Origin: a virus
Strand: one strand, 5' to 3'
Length of the DNA: 28,521 nt
Virus record (IMG/VR): IMGVR_UViG_3300000116_000143
Span: 1 to 28,521 of that record
The stretch's first letter is position 1. Each line of letters begins with the position of its first letter. A model generated the notes under the pieces. That model saw nothing but the letters and a program-made list of their open reading frames with translations, was not told the origin of the DNA and ran no database searches. Made by a program: the position numbers and the translations under genes. Below, one piece after another: positions 16,362 through 22,726 of the stretch.

Positions 16362-16724
16362 TTAAATAATTACATGTTCCCAGCTAATTGTATTTTCATC
16401 CCACCTATACATAGCACCGTCCGCAGGCATGGGTACAGGAGGTTCCCACTGGCAGGTTGAGTTAACTAAAGCCCAGCTTGGATATGGTTGTGGTGGTATA
16501 AAAGCATCAAGTTCTGTATCGTATGTATAGCCAACACCTGCAAAATTCTTACGTATATTTCCGTTATAACTAGTCTGCTTCCATGTACCGCCCAACAACT
16601 CACTACAAAACGATAAACCTAATGATTCTTGTTCTTCTTGGTTGTCATCAATAATTTCAGAGTTAGCTACAACAATAACTTGTAGAACTACATTGTTTTC
16701 ATCTAACTGTGCAAAGTGAGCCAT
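16362..16724 (-). CDS. Fibre-associated conserved phage protein
   Basis: This 120-aa protein is of a kind frequent in cyanophages and other marine phages. Characteristic phrases are MAHFAQLDENNVVLQVIVV at the N-terminus, GGTWKQTSYNGNIRKNFAG in the middle, and a Trp/Pro-rich end (PYPSWALVNSTCQWEPPVP and MYRWDE). Its function is unknown; it is usually found beside tail fibre or adhesin genes, as here, and is taken to be a structural or fibre-associated protein. The start overlaps the stop of the Gly-rich adhesin gene (TAATG). The 71 bases between its stop and the next start hold no gene. Confidence 0.82.
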   Translation of the reverse strand: MAHFAQLDENNVVLQVIVVANSEIIDDNQEEQESLGLSFCSELLGGTWKQTSYNGNIRKNFAGVGYTYDTELDAFIPPQPYPSWALVNSTCQWEPPVPMPADGAMYRWDENTISWEHVII

Positions 16725-17611
16725 TAGAACGTAATACTCCCTGATCCAGTAAAGGTATAAATATTATAAGAACCACTTGTAGTTTCAGTAGGGGAACCTG
16801 ACGTTGCTGAAGCAGTTGCAAGGGTTTTAATAATTACAACTCCTGATCCTCCTGCACCACCTGAAGATCCACCATGAGAGCCTGCTGCTCCACCTCCTCC
16901 TCCAGTGTTTACTGAACCTGTACCACCAGCACCTGCACCGCTGTTACCACCGCCTCCTGCTCCACCTGAAGCTCCAGAATTAGGATAACTACTACCACCG
17001 CCACCGCCTGCACGAGTAACAGCACTTCCTGTTATTGAGCTTGAAGAGCCTGCTCCACCAACACCGGCTGATGATGCGTCACCAAGACCACCTACAGCAC
17101 CTGCACCTCCTCCACCGCCACATCCGTATACACCAACAGCACCACTACTATTTCCACCGGCGCTTCCTTGGCCTAAAGTGCCAGCACCTCCAGTGTAACT
17201 TCCGTAAACTCCGCTACTAGCAACAGAGGCACCACCACCTGACCCGCCTGCATTACCATTACCTGAAGATCCGTAGTGAGCGCCACCACCTCCACCAGTA
17301 CTAGAAACTGTAGTAATACCAGTACCTGCTAAACTAGAAATATTACCGTCAGTTCCTCTAGAAAGATGATTAGCCGCTGTTGCGCCTGCACCCACAGTAA
17401 CAGTATATGTAACGCCTGCTGTTAAACTTAAGGAAGAGCCAGTAAGGTATCCACCAGCACCACCACCGGCACCGTGATAGGAACCTCCTCCTCCTCCACC
17501 GCCTCCAGCAATAACTAAATAATCAATATCAGGAACAGGATCGCCAGCCTCAAGGTGACTAAATCCAAAACCTTGTGCAGAAGCGCCACCAATTGTAGAT
17601 AAGATAGGCAT
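16724..17611 (-). CDS. Glycine-rich tail adhesin
   Basis: This 295-aa protein probably forms a receptor-binding tip. After a short head (ILSTIGGASAQGFGF) comes a DYLVIAGGGGGGG strand and then about 200 residues dominated by Gly, Ala and Ser in runs such as GGGGGAHYGSSGNG and GGAGGGGNSGAGAGG. The protein closes with GSGVVIIKT and YTFTGSGSITF, the usual end of phage Gly-rich domain proteins. Such Gly-rich regions can pack as polyglycine-II helices, as in the gp38 adhesin of phage S16, where loops between glycine runs set host specificity; applying that here is inference. It lies directly after the tail fibre gene and overlaps it by one base (TAATG). Confidence 0.85.
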   Translation of the reverse strand: MPILSTIGGASAQGFGFSHLEAGDPVPDIDYLVIAGGGGGGGGSYHGAGGGAGGYLTGSSLSLTAGVTYTVTVGAGATAANHLSRGTDGNISSLAGTGITTVSSTGGGGGAHYGSSGNGNAGGSGGGASVASSGVYGSYTGGAGTLGQGSAGGNSSGAVGVYGCGGGGGAGAVGGLGDASSAGVGGAGSSSSITGSAVTRAGGGGGSSYPNSGASGGAGGGGNSGAGAGGTGSVNTGGGGGAAGSHGGSSGGAGGSGVVIIKTLATASATSGSPTETTSGSYNIYTFTGSGSITF

Positions 17612-19185
17612 TATGCAAACTGCGTCTGAGCAGCTAAAACAGTAAACGTAGCATCTGCTGTTTTAATAATTGTAAATGAGTAAGTGTCAATACTATTCGT
17701 ATTACCAGCAGAAGGTGCAGCGCCTCCCTGCCACTCAGGTGTTACTGAAGAACCGTCTATTTGAAAAGTATTTAAGTAGTAAGCTGTTCCTGCCTGCTTC
17801 ATAAGAACAGCAGTAGTTATACTTTCTCCAGCAGCCATTGTACTGTTTAAAGTAGTACTGCCATCCCCTCTAAAATTAATTGTTCTGTTTGCTGTTTGAT
17901 TTACGTTGTAAAAATGAACGGCTTGGCTTAAAAAGTCAAAGTTGATAGTCCCTGATGTAGAGCTATCTACGTTAACTTTTTCTATAATTTCTGCAAGAGA
18001 AGTCGTGCCTACTAAAGTAACCTTGGATGTTGCACTAGCTGTAACTAAAGTAGAAGCCCCACTAGTGCCTAATACATTTGGTAAATCAACAGTGTAAGTA
18101 GCTGCTGCGCTATGCGCTGGGCCTCTTACTGTTACGCCGTGAGAGTTCGACTCACAGTTAAATCTAATAGTTCCGGGGTTAGTATTACCATATAGTTCAG
18201 TAAATCCAGTACCGTTAGGGAATAACTGTATGTTGCCGTTTGTATCAGTTGACTTTACTGCATTAGCATCTATCTGAATATTGTCTACGTTTAAAACACT
18301 AAGTGTAGCTAAAGATGCTACTCCTGTATCAGCAATAGTTATGTCCCCTGATACTACATTATCAATCCATTTTGAAGTTGCTGTGTCATAAAATAACAAA
18401 CCACCGTCAGCAGGAGAAGTAATGTTTACATCAGTTAACCCAGCAAGAGTAGCACCGCCTCCTCCCGTCTGTGCATCTACGTATGCTTTAATAGATTGTT
18501 GACTAGCAATACCTGTAGCTGAGTTACTAGCCATATTGTCTTCGTCTAAAAAAGCTTTACCAGTTAAAATGTTTAACTCAGCAGTTGAAGATGTTATTCC
18601 ATCAAGTGTGTTAAGCTCAGAAGCTGTAGAAGTTACTCCATCAAGTATATTTAATTCTGCTGTTGTAGAAGTAACGCCATCTAATATGTTTAGCTCTGCT
18701 GTTGTAGAGGTTACACCATCTAATATGTTTAGCTCAGAAGCAGTAGAAGTAACCCCATCTAAAATATTTAACTCAGCGGTTGTAGAGGTAACTCCGTCTA
18801 ATATGTTTAATTCAGCAGTAGTAGAGGTTACACCGTCTAAAATATTTAGCTCTGCTGTTGTAGAAGTTACACCATCAAGTATATTTAATTCAACCGCCGT
18901 TGAAGTAATTGCTGTGCCGTTAATAGATAAAGTAGTAAAGTTGCCTGTAGCTGCTGTACTGCTTCCAACAGTAGTGCCATCTATAGCACCACCATTAATA
19001 TCTACTGTAGGAATAACAACAGTACCAGTAAAAGTGGGGCCATCTGTGTTTGATTTAGTAGCAATAGCTACTGCAATAGCATTAAACTCTGTATCAAACT
19101 CTGAGCCACGGACAACCTTATTGGCATCACCCGTAGGTAAAGAATCTTTAGCAGTAAAATTTGTGGATTTTACATAGTTAGACAT
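17611..19185 (-). CDS. Tail fibre protein with nine 13-residue repeats
   Basis: This is a 524-aa fibre or fibre-base protein. The N-terminus (MSNYVKSTNFTAKDSLPTG) followed by VVRGSEFDTEFNAIA is a common virion-attachment start in marine phage fibres. Residues about 95-211 are nine tandem 13-mers of the form S(T/A)(A/S)ELNILDGVT, a repeat commonly seen in aquatic phage fibres and probably building a rod. The C-terminal half is beta-rich and ends with phrases (AYYLNTFQIDGSSVTPEWQGG) widespread in cyanophage fibre proteins. It is the first gene after the capsid terminator; I see only a weak promoter-like sequence in the 55 bases before it, so read-through is the likely source of its transcript. 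AGGAAAACC lies ahead of the ATG. Confidence 0.87.
   Translation of the reverse strand: MSNYVKSTNFTAKDSLPTGDANKVVRGSEFDTEFNAIAVAIATKSNTDGPTFTGTVVIPTVDINGGAIDGTTVGSSTAATGNFTTLSINGTAITSTAVELNILDGVTSTTAELNILDGVTSTTAELNILDGVTSTTAELNILDGVTSTASELNILDGVTSTTAELNILDGVTSTTAELNILDGVTSTASELNTLDGITSSTAELNILTGKAFLDEDNMASNSATGIASQQSIKAYVDAQTGGGGATLAGLTDVNITSPADGGLLFYDTATSKWIDNVVSGDITIADTGVASLATLSVLNVDNIQIDANAVKSTDTNGNIQLFPNGTGFTELYGNTNPGTIRFNCESNSHGVTVRGPAHSAAATYTVDLPNVLGTSGASTLVTASATSKVTLVGTTSLAEIIEKVNVDSSTSGTINFDFLSQAVHFYNVNQTANRTINFRGDGSTTLNSTMAAGESITTAVLMKQAGTAYYLNTFQIDGSSVTPEWQGGAAPSAGNTNSIDTYSFTIIKTADATFTVLAAQTQFA
18553..18903 (-). repeat. Nine 39-bp tandem coding repeats in tail fibre
   Basis: Nine in-frame units of 39 bases encode the ELNILDGVT repeat of the tail fibre. 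Protein units are almost identical, while the codons differ from unit to unit (for example AAT or AAC for Asn, and GCT, GCA, GCG or GCC for Ala). The outermost units are the most diverged (VELN at one end, TGKA at the other). Confidence 0.92.
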
Positions 19186-19240
19186 AAGGTTTTCCTATCC
19201 GTTGTGTCTTTTAGTTAAACACCCTAATTTAAGATGCTTA

Positions 19241-19266
19241 AATAAAAGGGGGCCATTGCGACCCCC
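19241..19266 (-). terminator. Intrinsic terminator after the capsid gene
   Basis: Read on the - strand: GGGGG (19266-19262), a 9-base loop, CCCCC (19252-19248), then TTTTATT. A U.G pair can extend the stem to six. It lies 8 bases after the capsid stop and before the tail fibre gene, and would limit transcription past the abundant capsid message. Confidence 0.85.
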
Positions 19267-19273
19267 GTAGGAC

Positions 19274-20266
19274 TTAAGCGTCAGCGAGTGACAGGATAAA
19301 TCCTGCTTCAGGACGATAGGTTTGGATGCCGTACAAAGTGTCAGCAGTGTACAGAGTAGACAAGTACTCTTGCTTGTACTGAGTCTGCGAACGTACAGCC
19401 ATTTGCTCTGCAAGAACAAGAGCGTCCTTGTGGAAGAACAAACAACCGCGAGTGTCAAGAGTTGAGGCGCTGTTTTGAGCAGCTACTTCAATAACAGGAC
19501 AGTTAGCAGAAACGTAAACGTCTACACCGTAGAGGTTACCAATCAAACCAGTTTCCACACCACGGCCACCAACAAAGTCAGAGGACACGTATCGCTCAAT
19601 ACCCATGATAGACTTACGTGCAGCAGGTGGAATCACCAAGCAACGATTGTCCATAGGTACGTTAGCATCATCCATCTTCTTGATAGCTTCGCGGAAACCA
19701 AGATCAGTAAAGTTATCACCAGAAGTTACTGTGTCAGTTGCGTAAGCAGCAAGACCAGCAGCAGCATTAAAGTAATAACTGTTAGTGTTAACCCAGTTTG
19801 CACCAGTGTTAGCAGGAGTAGTAGTACGAGTACCATCACCAAAGCCAGTAGCTGCATTCATCAGGTCAGTGTCAACCGTCACAGCCAATTGATAACCAGC
19901 ATCTTCAGTGTAGAACTGACGCAGAGAGGACAGAGCCTGTACTTCTACGATATCTTCGATGAAACGTGAGTACTCAAAGTGTCGATCAATAGTGATCTGC
20001 AACTCAGTCTCAGTGTTTGCTTGGATAGTGACAGCAGTGTCAGCTACCTTAGCATTTGCTTCACCACGAATGGGCTTAGGTACGTGAATCAAGTCACCTT
20101 TCTTTCCTGTCATAGATAAACGCTTGACAAGAGGTGCCATCTTCAAGTTCTTTTGGAAAGCAGCAATAATCTCGTCACTCCAAATTTCTGGAATGAACTT
20201 GTCTGCCGCTGTTTTGTTGACGATTGACCCGCCGCCAACTGTACCGGGATACGCTTGTTCAGCCAT
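19274..20266 (-). CDS. Major capsid protein
   Basis: This 330-aa protein is the main shell subunit, presumably with the HK97 fold. The sequence fits small podovirus coat proteins (T7 gp10A is 345 aa): an N-terminal arm (MAEQAYPGTVGGG), the segment IPEIWSDEIIAAFQKNLKMAPLVKR, a helical EDIVEVQALSSLRQFYTEDAG spine region, the A-domain phrase RCLVIPPAARKSI, and an end with TLYGIQTYRPEAGFIL. It lies directly after the scaffold gene, with a strong AAAGGAG 7 bases before ATG, and a terminator follows. Its base composition looks more GC-balanced than the ejection genes, in line with high expression. The group has its own promoter copy at 21647-21675. Confidence 0.93.
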   Translation of the reverse strand: MAEQAYPGTVGGGSIVNKTAADKFIPEIWSDEIIAAFQKNLKMAPLVKRLSMTGKKGDLIHVPKPIRGEANAKVADTAVTIQANTETELQITIDRHFEYSRFIEDIVEVQALSSLRQFYTEDAGYQLAVTVDTDLMNAATGFGDGTRTTTPANTGANWVNTNSYYFNAAAGLAAYATDTVTSGDNFTDLGFREAIKKMDDANVPMDNRCLVIPPAARKSIMGIERYVSSDFVGGRGVETGLIGNLYGVDVYVSANCPVIEVAAQNSASTLDTRGCLFFHKDALVLAEQMAVRSQTQYKQEYLSTLYTADTLYGIQTYRPEAGFILSLADA

Positions 20267-20283
20267 TGTATTTCTCCTTTAGG

Positions 20284-21075
20284 CTACTTGACCCTCCTTT
20301 CCGCATAAGCTGCCATTATTTCAGGCTGTAGTGCCATGTAGCGGTCAGGGTCTTCTTTCATAAGTTTAATTAAGTCAGCACGACGATAAACTTTCTTACG
20401 AGATCCTTCTGATGTTCCACGAGCGTTGCCTGTGTTAGCAGACTGTACCGCACTCTTACGAGCTACCTTTTCAGCTTGCGCTGTCTGTTGGACTACTTGG
20501 TTACGTTCTTTCCAGTTACTAAATAGTTCATCAGCGGCATCGTAATCGTACTTTTGGTCAGCATGTACAAACAAATTTGTTCGGACTTTAGACCCCTTGA
20601 TCCACTCAGCAAACTTAGGGTCTTGCAAAATACGTTCCATTTCTGGATGCTTAGATTTAAGCTGTGCAAGAGTAGCCTGTTGTTTGTATTGTTGTGTATA
20701 AGCTTGTGCTTCTTTTATCTTAGGGTGGTTGTCTATAGCTCTGTTTACAGCAGTTGTAGGATCAATAAAGAAATCTGTATCATCTTCTTGTTGCTGTTGT
20801 TGAGGTGCTGGTTGGTTAATAAGTTGTGTCTGAATATGGTTATCAACAACTTTTCGTAACTCTCCAACTTCCGTACTCTGCTTTCCAGTAAATCTTTCAA
20901 GCTCTTGGTGCATCTGCACTAGATCCTCTACTGATTTACCTTGGTACTTTTCTGGAAGTTCAGACGCTGCTTGAGGTTGCTCCTCTGGAGTCTCTACAGT
21001 ATTTTCTGTGTCGAGTTGATCTGTTGCTTCTAACTCTTCTTCTGGACGCTCATCAATTAGTGTTGCTCTTGACAT
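20284..21075 (-). CDS. Capsid scaffolding protein
   Basis: This 263-aa protein lies between portal-side small genes and the capsid gene, the normal site of the scaffold. Composition fits: an acidic, disordered N-terminus rich in Glu, Thr, Asp and Pro (about 1-45), a conserved-looking LPEKYQGKSVEDLVQMHQEL segment (about 40-59) common in podovirus scaffolds, a Gln-rich linker (PAPQQQQQEDD), helices through the middle, and a basic C-terminal end (about 215-263) suited to bind the coat protein. It should direct procapsid assembly and leave before or during packaging. The 57 bases between it and the upstream gene hold no other gene. The ribosome site is weak (GGGG about 13 bases upstream of ATG). 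Confidence 0.87.
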   Translation of the reverse strand: MSRATLIDERPEEELEATDQLDTENTVETPEEQPQAASELPEKYQGKSVEDLVQMHQELERFTGKQSTEVGELRKVVDNHIQTQLINQPAPQQQQQEDDTDFFIDPTTAVNRAIDNHPKIKEAQAYTQQYKQQATLAQLKSKHPEMERILQDPKFAEWIKGSKVRTNLFVHADQKYDYDAADELFSNWKERNQVVQQTAQAEKVARKSAVQSANTGNARGTSEGSRKKVYRRADLIKLMKEDPDRYMALQPEIMAAYAERRVK

Positions 21076-21132
21076 AATATAAACTTACCCCGCCTTATTA
21101 GGTTATGGAGAAATAAAATAGGAGTTGCCCGG

Positions 21133-21354
21133 CTAGGATTCCTTACTTGTCTGTCCTGCGTTTTCGTGTTCACGTACCCACTTCATGTGTCTACCGGGAA
21201 AGTCCCCAGAGGCACCGTCAAGTATGTGACGAGTAGCAGAAACAATCTTTGTAGCATTAGCACCACAATCGCACCTACTGATTGCCGTGTCTTGTTCTAC
21301 AAATTCTTCAAAAATATGCCCATTAGTACAACGAAACTCAAATACTTTAATCAT
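21133..21354 (-). CDS. Small zinc-ribbon protein (FmdB-like)
   Basis: This is a 73-aa protein; ATG 21354 is chosen over an upstream TTG-type extension because the protein begins naturally with IKVFEFRC and overlaps the end of the upstream gene. A single zinc ribbon is likely: Cys9 with His13 and a CDCG knuckle (Cys28, Cys30), a degenerate version of the FmdB-type C..C / C..CG pattern. The following SATRHILDGASGDFPGRHMKW is a usual continuation in phage copies. Its function is unknown; these proteins commonly sit just before scaffold and capsid genes in marine podoviruses, and an assembly or regulatory role is only a guess. Confidence 0.78.
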   Translation of the reverse strand: MIKVFEFRCTNGHIFEEFVEQDTAISRCDCGANATKIVSATRHILDGASGDFPGRHMKWVREHENAGQTSKES

Positions 21355-21592
21355 CGTCTTCAGTCTTATTAGCTTCTTCGTAGTTAGTAGTAACAATAGT
21401 TTCCATGTTGATTAAGTGGGCTAATACGTTTAGTTGTCCCTTACGGAAGTACATATCGTTAGCATCTTTAGTTGCTTCTATACTGTTAATGTTGTTAGCG
21501 TTGTTAGTAAATTCACTCGTAAGTTGCTTCCAACCGTCTGTTATAAAAAGACTAAAGTAATTGTCGTAGTACGTTTGTGTTTCTTGATCCAC
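21347..21592 (-). CDS. Conserved-type small phage protein, unknown function (GTG start)
   Basis: This 81-aa acidic protein starts with GTG at 21592, with AAGGGG 6 bases upstream supporting the choice. It is the first gene after the internal late promoter. The N-terminus (MDQETQTYYDNYFSLFITDGW) and a middle IEATKDANDMYFRKGQLNVL segment look like a short helical protein that recurs next to scaffold genes in T7-like marine phages; no function is known to me. No Cys, no membrane segment. Its stop lies inside the zinc-ribbon gene (8-base overlap), so the two are translationally linked. A role in head assembly is suggested by position only. Confidence 0.76.
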   Translation of the reverse strand: MDQETQTYYDNYFSLFITDGWKQLTSEFTNNANNINSIEATKDANDMYFRKGQLNVLAHLINMETIVTTNYEEANKTEDDD

Positions 21593-21642
21593 TTGAGGCC
21601 CCTTAGGTTGTCTCTAGTTAATAGGATATACCTTAGTATACT

Positions 21643-21678
21643 TTATATTATACCATACTTTTACTCAAAAGTCAAGCT
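21643..21678 (-). repeat. 36-bp promoter repeat, copy 1
   Basis: Identical over 36 bases to 28316-28351 and in the same orientation; flanks differ at once on both sides. It holds the whole promoter at 21647-21675. Confidence 0.95.
21647..21675 (-). promoter_or_regulatory. Late promoter copy 1 (sigma-70 type), scaffold/capsid group
   Basis: On the - strand: -35 TTGACT (21675-21670), 17-base spacer, extended TG at the usual place, -10 TATAAT (21652-21647). Transcription would start near 21640 and read the GTG-start gene, zinc ribbon, scaffold and capsid, ending at the terminator at 19241-19266. It lies in a 102-base gene gap, AT-rich, with no other gene seen. Confidence 0.85.
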
Positions 21679-21694
21679 ATTTTTAATGTTATTT

Positions 21695-21844
21695 TTACCG
21701 TTTCTTAGCTGTCTTAGCTGCTTTTTTGAAGGCAGAAGCCTTAGGCGCACCTTTAGACCCCGGTTTACGCATGGTTTCTCCTGAGCCAGCGGCAATACGT
21801 TTACGTTTAGCATTAATGTTGCTGTACAAACCGCGTTTAGCCAT
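21695..21844 (-). CDS. Small basic conserved-type phage protein
   Basis: This 49-aa, very basic protein is rich in Lys, Arg, Ala and Gly (AKRGLYSNINAKRKRIAAG, then MRKPGSKGAPKASAFKKAA). ATG 21844 is chosen because AAGGAAAA lies 5-8 bases upstream; the frame also opens 17 codons further up but that part covers another small reading frame. Near-identical short proteins with the same AKRKRI and KPGSKGAP phrases occur in many aquatic phages; function is unknown. The charge suggests nucleic acid or capsid-interior binding. It is the last gene before the internal late promoter. Confidence 0.8.
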   Translation of the reverse strand: MAKRGLYSNINAKRKRIAAGSGETMRKPGSKGAPKASAFKKAAKTAKKR

Positions 21845-21845
21845 C

Positions 21846-21905
21846 TTATTTTCCTTTTGGCTTAGACTTTGGCTTTTTCTTCTTACCTTTTCCATAACTA
21901 TACAT
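21846..21905 (-). CDS. Micro-gene, 19 aa, Lys-rich (candidate)
   Basis: A 19-residue basic peptide, MYSYGKGKKKKPKSKPKGK. It is supported by AAGGAG 7 bases before its ATG, by overlap of that ATG with the stop of the upstream 56-aa gene (8 bases), and by the next gene starting one base after its stop. Lys-rich YGKGKKKK-type sequences recur in short phage genes. It could also be only a leader that couples translation to the 49-aa gene. Confidence 0.5.
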   Translation of the reverse strand: MYSYGKGKKKKPKSKPKGK

Positions 21906-22068
21906 TAGCTTTCTCCTTTGCTTTTTTAGACAAGTCTTTGTAGTGGTACAGTTTTACAGAAGTCTTGCCGTGGGTTTTACCAGAGTGTAAAGAACCATCT
22001 GGCATTTTGTGAGTTCCTCCTGTGTGTAAGGTTCCGTCACGTTTGTAGTGCTTCATGTTTTTAGCCAT
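21898..22068 (-). CDS. Small His/Lys-rich conserved-type phage protein
   Basis: This 56-aa protein has a clear internal duplication: YKRDGTLHTGGTHK and MPDGSLHSGKTHGK share the pattern DG(T/S)LH.G.TH.K. The His and Gly spacing could bind metal, but this is not known. The end is basic and helical (DLSKKAKEKA). Similar peptides appear beside portal genes in marine phages. Its ATG follows the upstream stop by one base, with only a weak ribosome site, so coupled translation is likely. Function unknown. Confidence 0.8.
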   Translation of the reverse strand: MAKNMKHYKRDGTLHTGGTHKMPDGSLHSGKTHGKTSVKLYHYKDLSKKAKEKANV

Positions 22069-22069
22069 A

Positions 22070-22327
22070 TTAATCTACCGTATGCACCTTAGTTATTGAG
22101 ATTACCCACTGTTGCGGGATTACTAACTCTGCATCACCCTCTATAATTTTATTATCTTCAATCAACAAGTGAGGACAAATTATTAACTTCTCTTCGTCGT
22201 TTAGTAAAATAGAACCACAAGAAATAGCAGTGGCTACTTTAATTTTAGTTAGCTCTTCTACTTCTCGCCAACCCGCGTTAGAACCGCCTTGGGCATCTTT
22301 CCAGACTACACAGTATAAATCTACCAT
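22070..22327 (-). CDS. Hypothetical phage protein, beta-rich
   Basis: This 85-aa protein alternates short beta-like strands (VDLYCVVWKDA, VATAISCGSILLN, KLIICPHLLIED, AELVIPQQWVISITKV), which suggests a small beta barrel or sandwich of the SH3 or gatekeeper kind. I do not recognise the family. Three Cys are present without a paired metal motif. It overlaps the upstream gene's stop by 7 bases and ends one base before the next start. Located among small genes between portal and scaffold, it may be a head-assembly accessory. Confidence 0.72.
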   Translation of the reverse strand: MVDLYCVVWKDAQGGSNAGWREVEELTKIKVATAISCGSILLNDEEKLIICPHLLIEDNKIIEGDAELVIPQQWVISITKVHTVD

Positions 22328-22605
22328 TTAACTTTATCCGACCAGTAAGCAGCAGAACATTTTCCTTTGGCTATGTTTTTAGCGTGTCTAGCTTTAAAGG
22401 ACTTACGTCTAGCTTTATCTTTAGCACTGCTAGGGTTTTTACCTGCGCCACTCACTCCTTGTTGTCCAAATCTAATTGTTTTAACTGAACCATCATCACA
22501 CTTAGCTACAACTACATGAGACTTCTTAGGATGATTAGGAGTCCTCTTTGGTTTGTTGAACCCGCTTACTCCTGCTCGCGCTAGCCTTGGATCCTTTTTG
22601 CTCAT
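22321..22605 (-). CDS. Small basic conserved-type phage protein
   Basis: This 94-aa, strongly basic protein begins MSKKDPRLARAGVSGFNKPK and ends with RRKSFKARHAKNIAKGKCSA and a Trp-Lys-Trp type tail, phrases that recur in proteins of many aquatic phages and some large viruses. The middle has a KTIRFGQQGVSGAGK strand-loop. Function is unknown; charge and the RRKSFKARH block suggest nucleic acid contact. GAGGG lies 8 bases upstream, and the ATG overlaps the portal stop (ATGA, 22602-22605), so it is made with the portal protein. Confidence 0.83.
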   Translation of the reverse strand: MSKKDPRLARAGVSGFNKPKRTPNHPKKSHVVVAKCDDGSVKTIRFGQQGVSGAGKNPSSAKDKARRKSFKARHAKNIAKGKCSAAYWSDKVKW

Positions 22606-22726
22606 TGAGTTGGCCCTCTAGCTCCTTGACCCGGCTCTCCAGTAAGTCCAATCTGTCTAGGTGGTCGCTGAACGCTTTGTTGATCTGGTCTAGGAACTTG
22701 TTGGTTTCTGTTTGTGTCATTAGCAT
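22535..22726 (-). CDS. Candidate nested gene over the portal 3' end (coiled coil)
   Basis: This 63-aa reading frame lies over the last 125 bases of the portal gene in another frame and runs 71 bases into the following gene. It is considered real because the product is protein-like: a clean heptad coiled coil (FLDQINKAFSDHLDRLDLLE, then RVKELEGQL) with a basic-polar tail, and because AGGA lies 10 bases before its ATG (22726). An ATG two codons later (22720) is possible. In the same DNA the portal frame encodes only a low-complexity Asn/Gln/Pro-rich tail. Function unknown. It may alternatively be a chance open frame. Confidence 0.5.
   Translation of the reverse strand: MLMTQTETNKFLDQINKAFSDHLDRLDLLESRVKELEGQLNEQKGSKASASRSKRVQQTKEDS

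Noticed and set aside
18135-18165. tRNA T-arm-like sequence (GAGTTCGACTC)
   Set aside because: It lies within the tail fibre coding frame, and no acceptor, D or anticodon arms can be fitted around it.
18553-18903. CRISPR-like array
   Set aside because: Units are directly adjacent, in frame and coding, with no spacers.
18536-19177. 213-codon + strand frame opposite the tail fibre
   Set aside because: It is the antisense reading of the 39-bp repeats; its repeat product mirrors the real gene, and the whole neighbourhood is coded on the - strand.
19195-19458. 87-codon - strand frame over the capsid 3' end
   Set aside because: It runs through the terminator hairpin and is out of frame with the capsid gene.
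19475-19969. 164-codon + strand frame opposite the capsid gene
   Set aside because: The - strand frame is a convincing major capsid protein; the antisense frame has no support.
21076-21132. Terminator between zinc ribbon and scaffold
   Set aside because: G/C-rich bits (GGCGGGG, GCCGGGC) do not form a stem followed by a T-run.
21695-21895. Longer start (21895) for the 49-aa basic gene
   Set aside because: The extra 17 codons overlap another micro-frame with a better ribosome site, while AAGGAAAA directly precedes ATG 21844.
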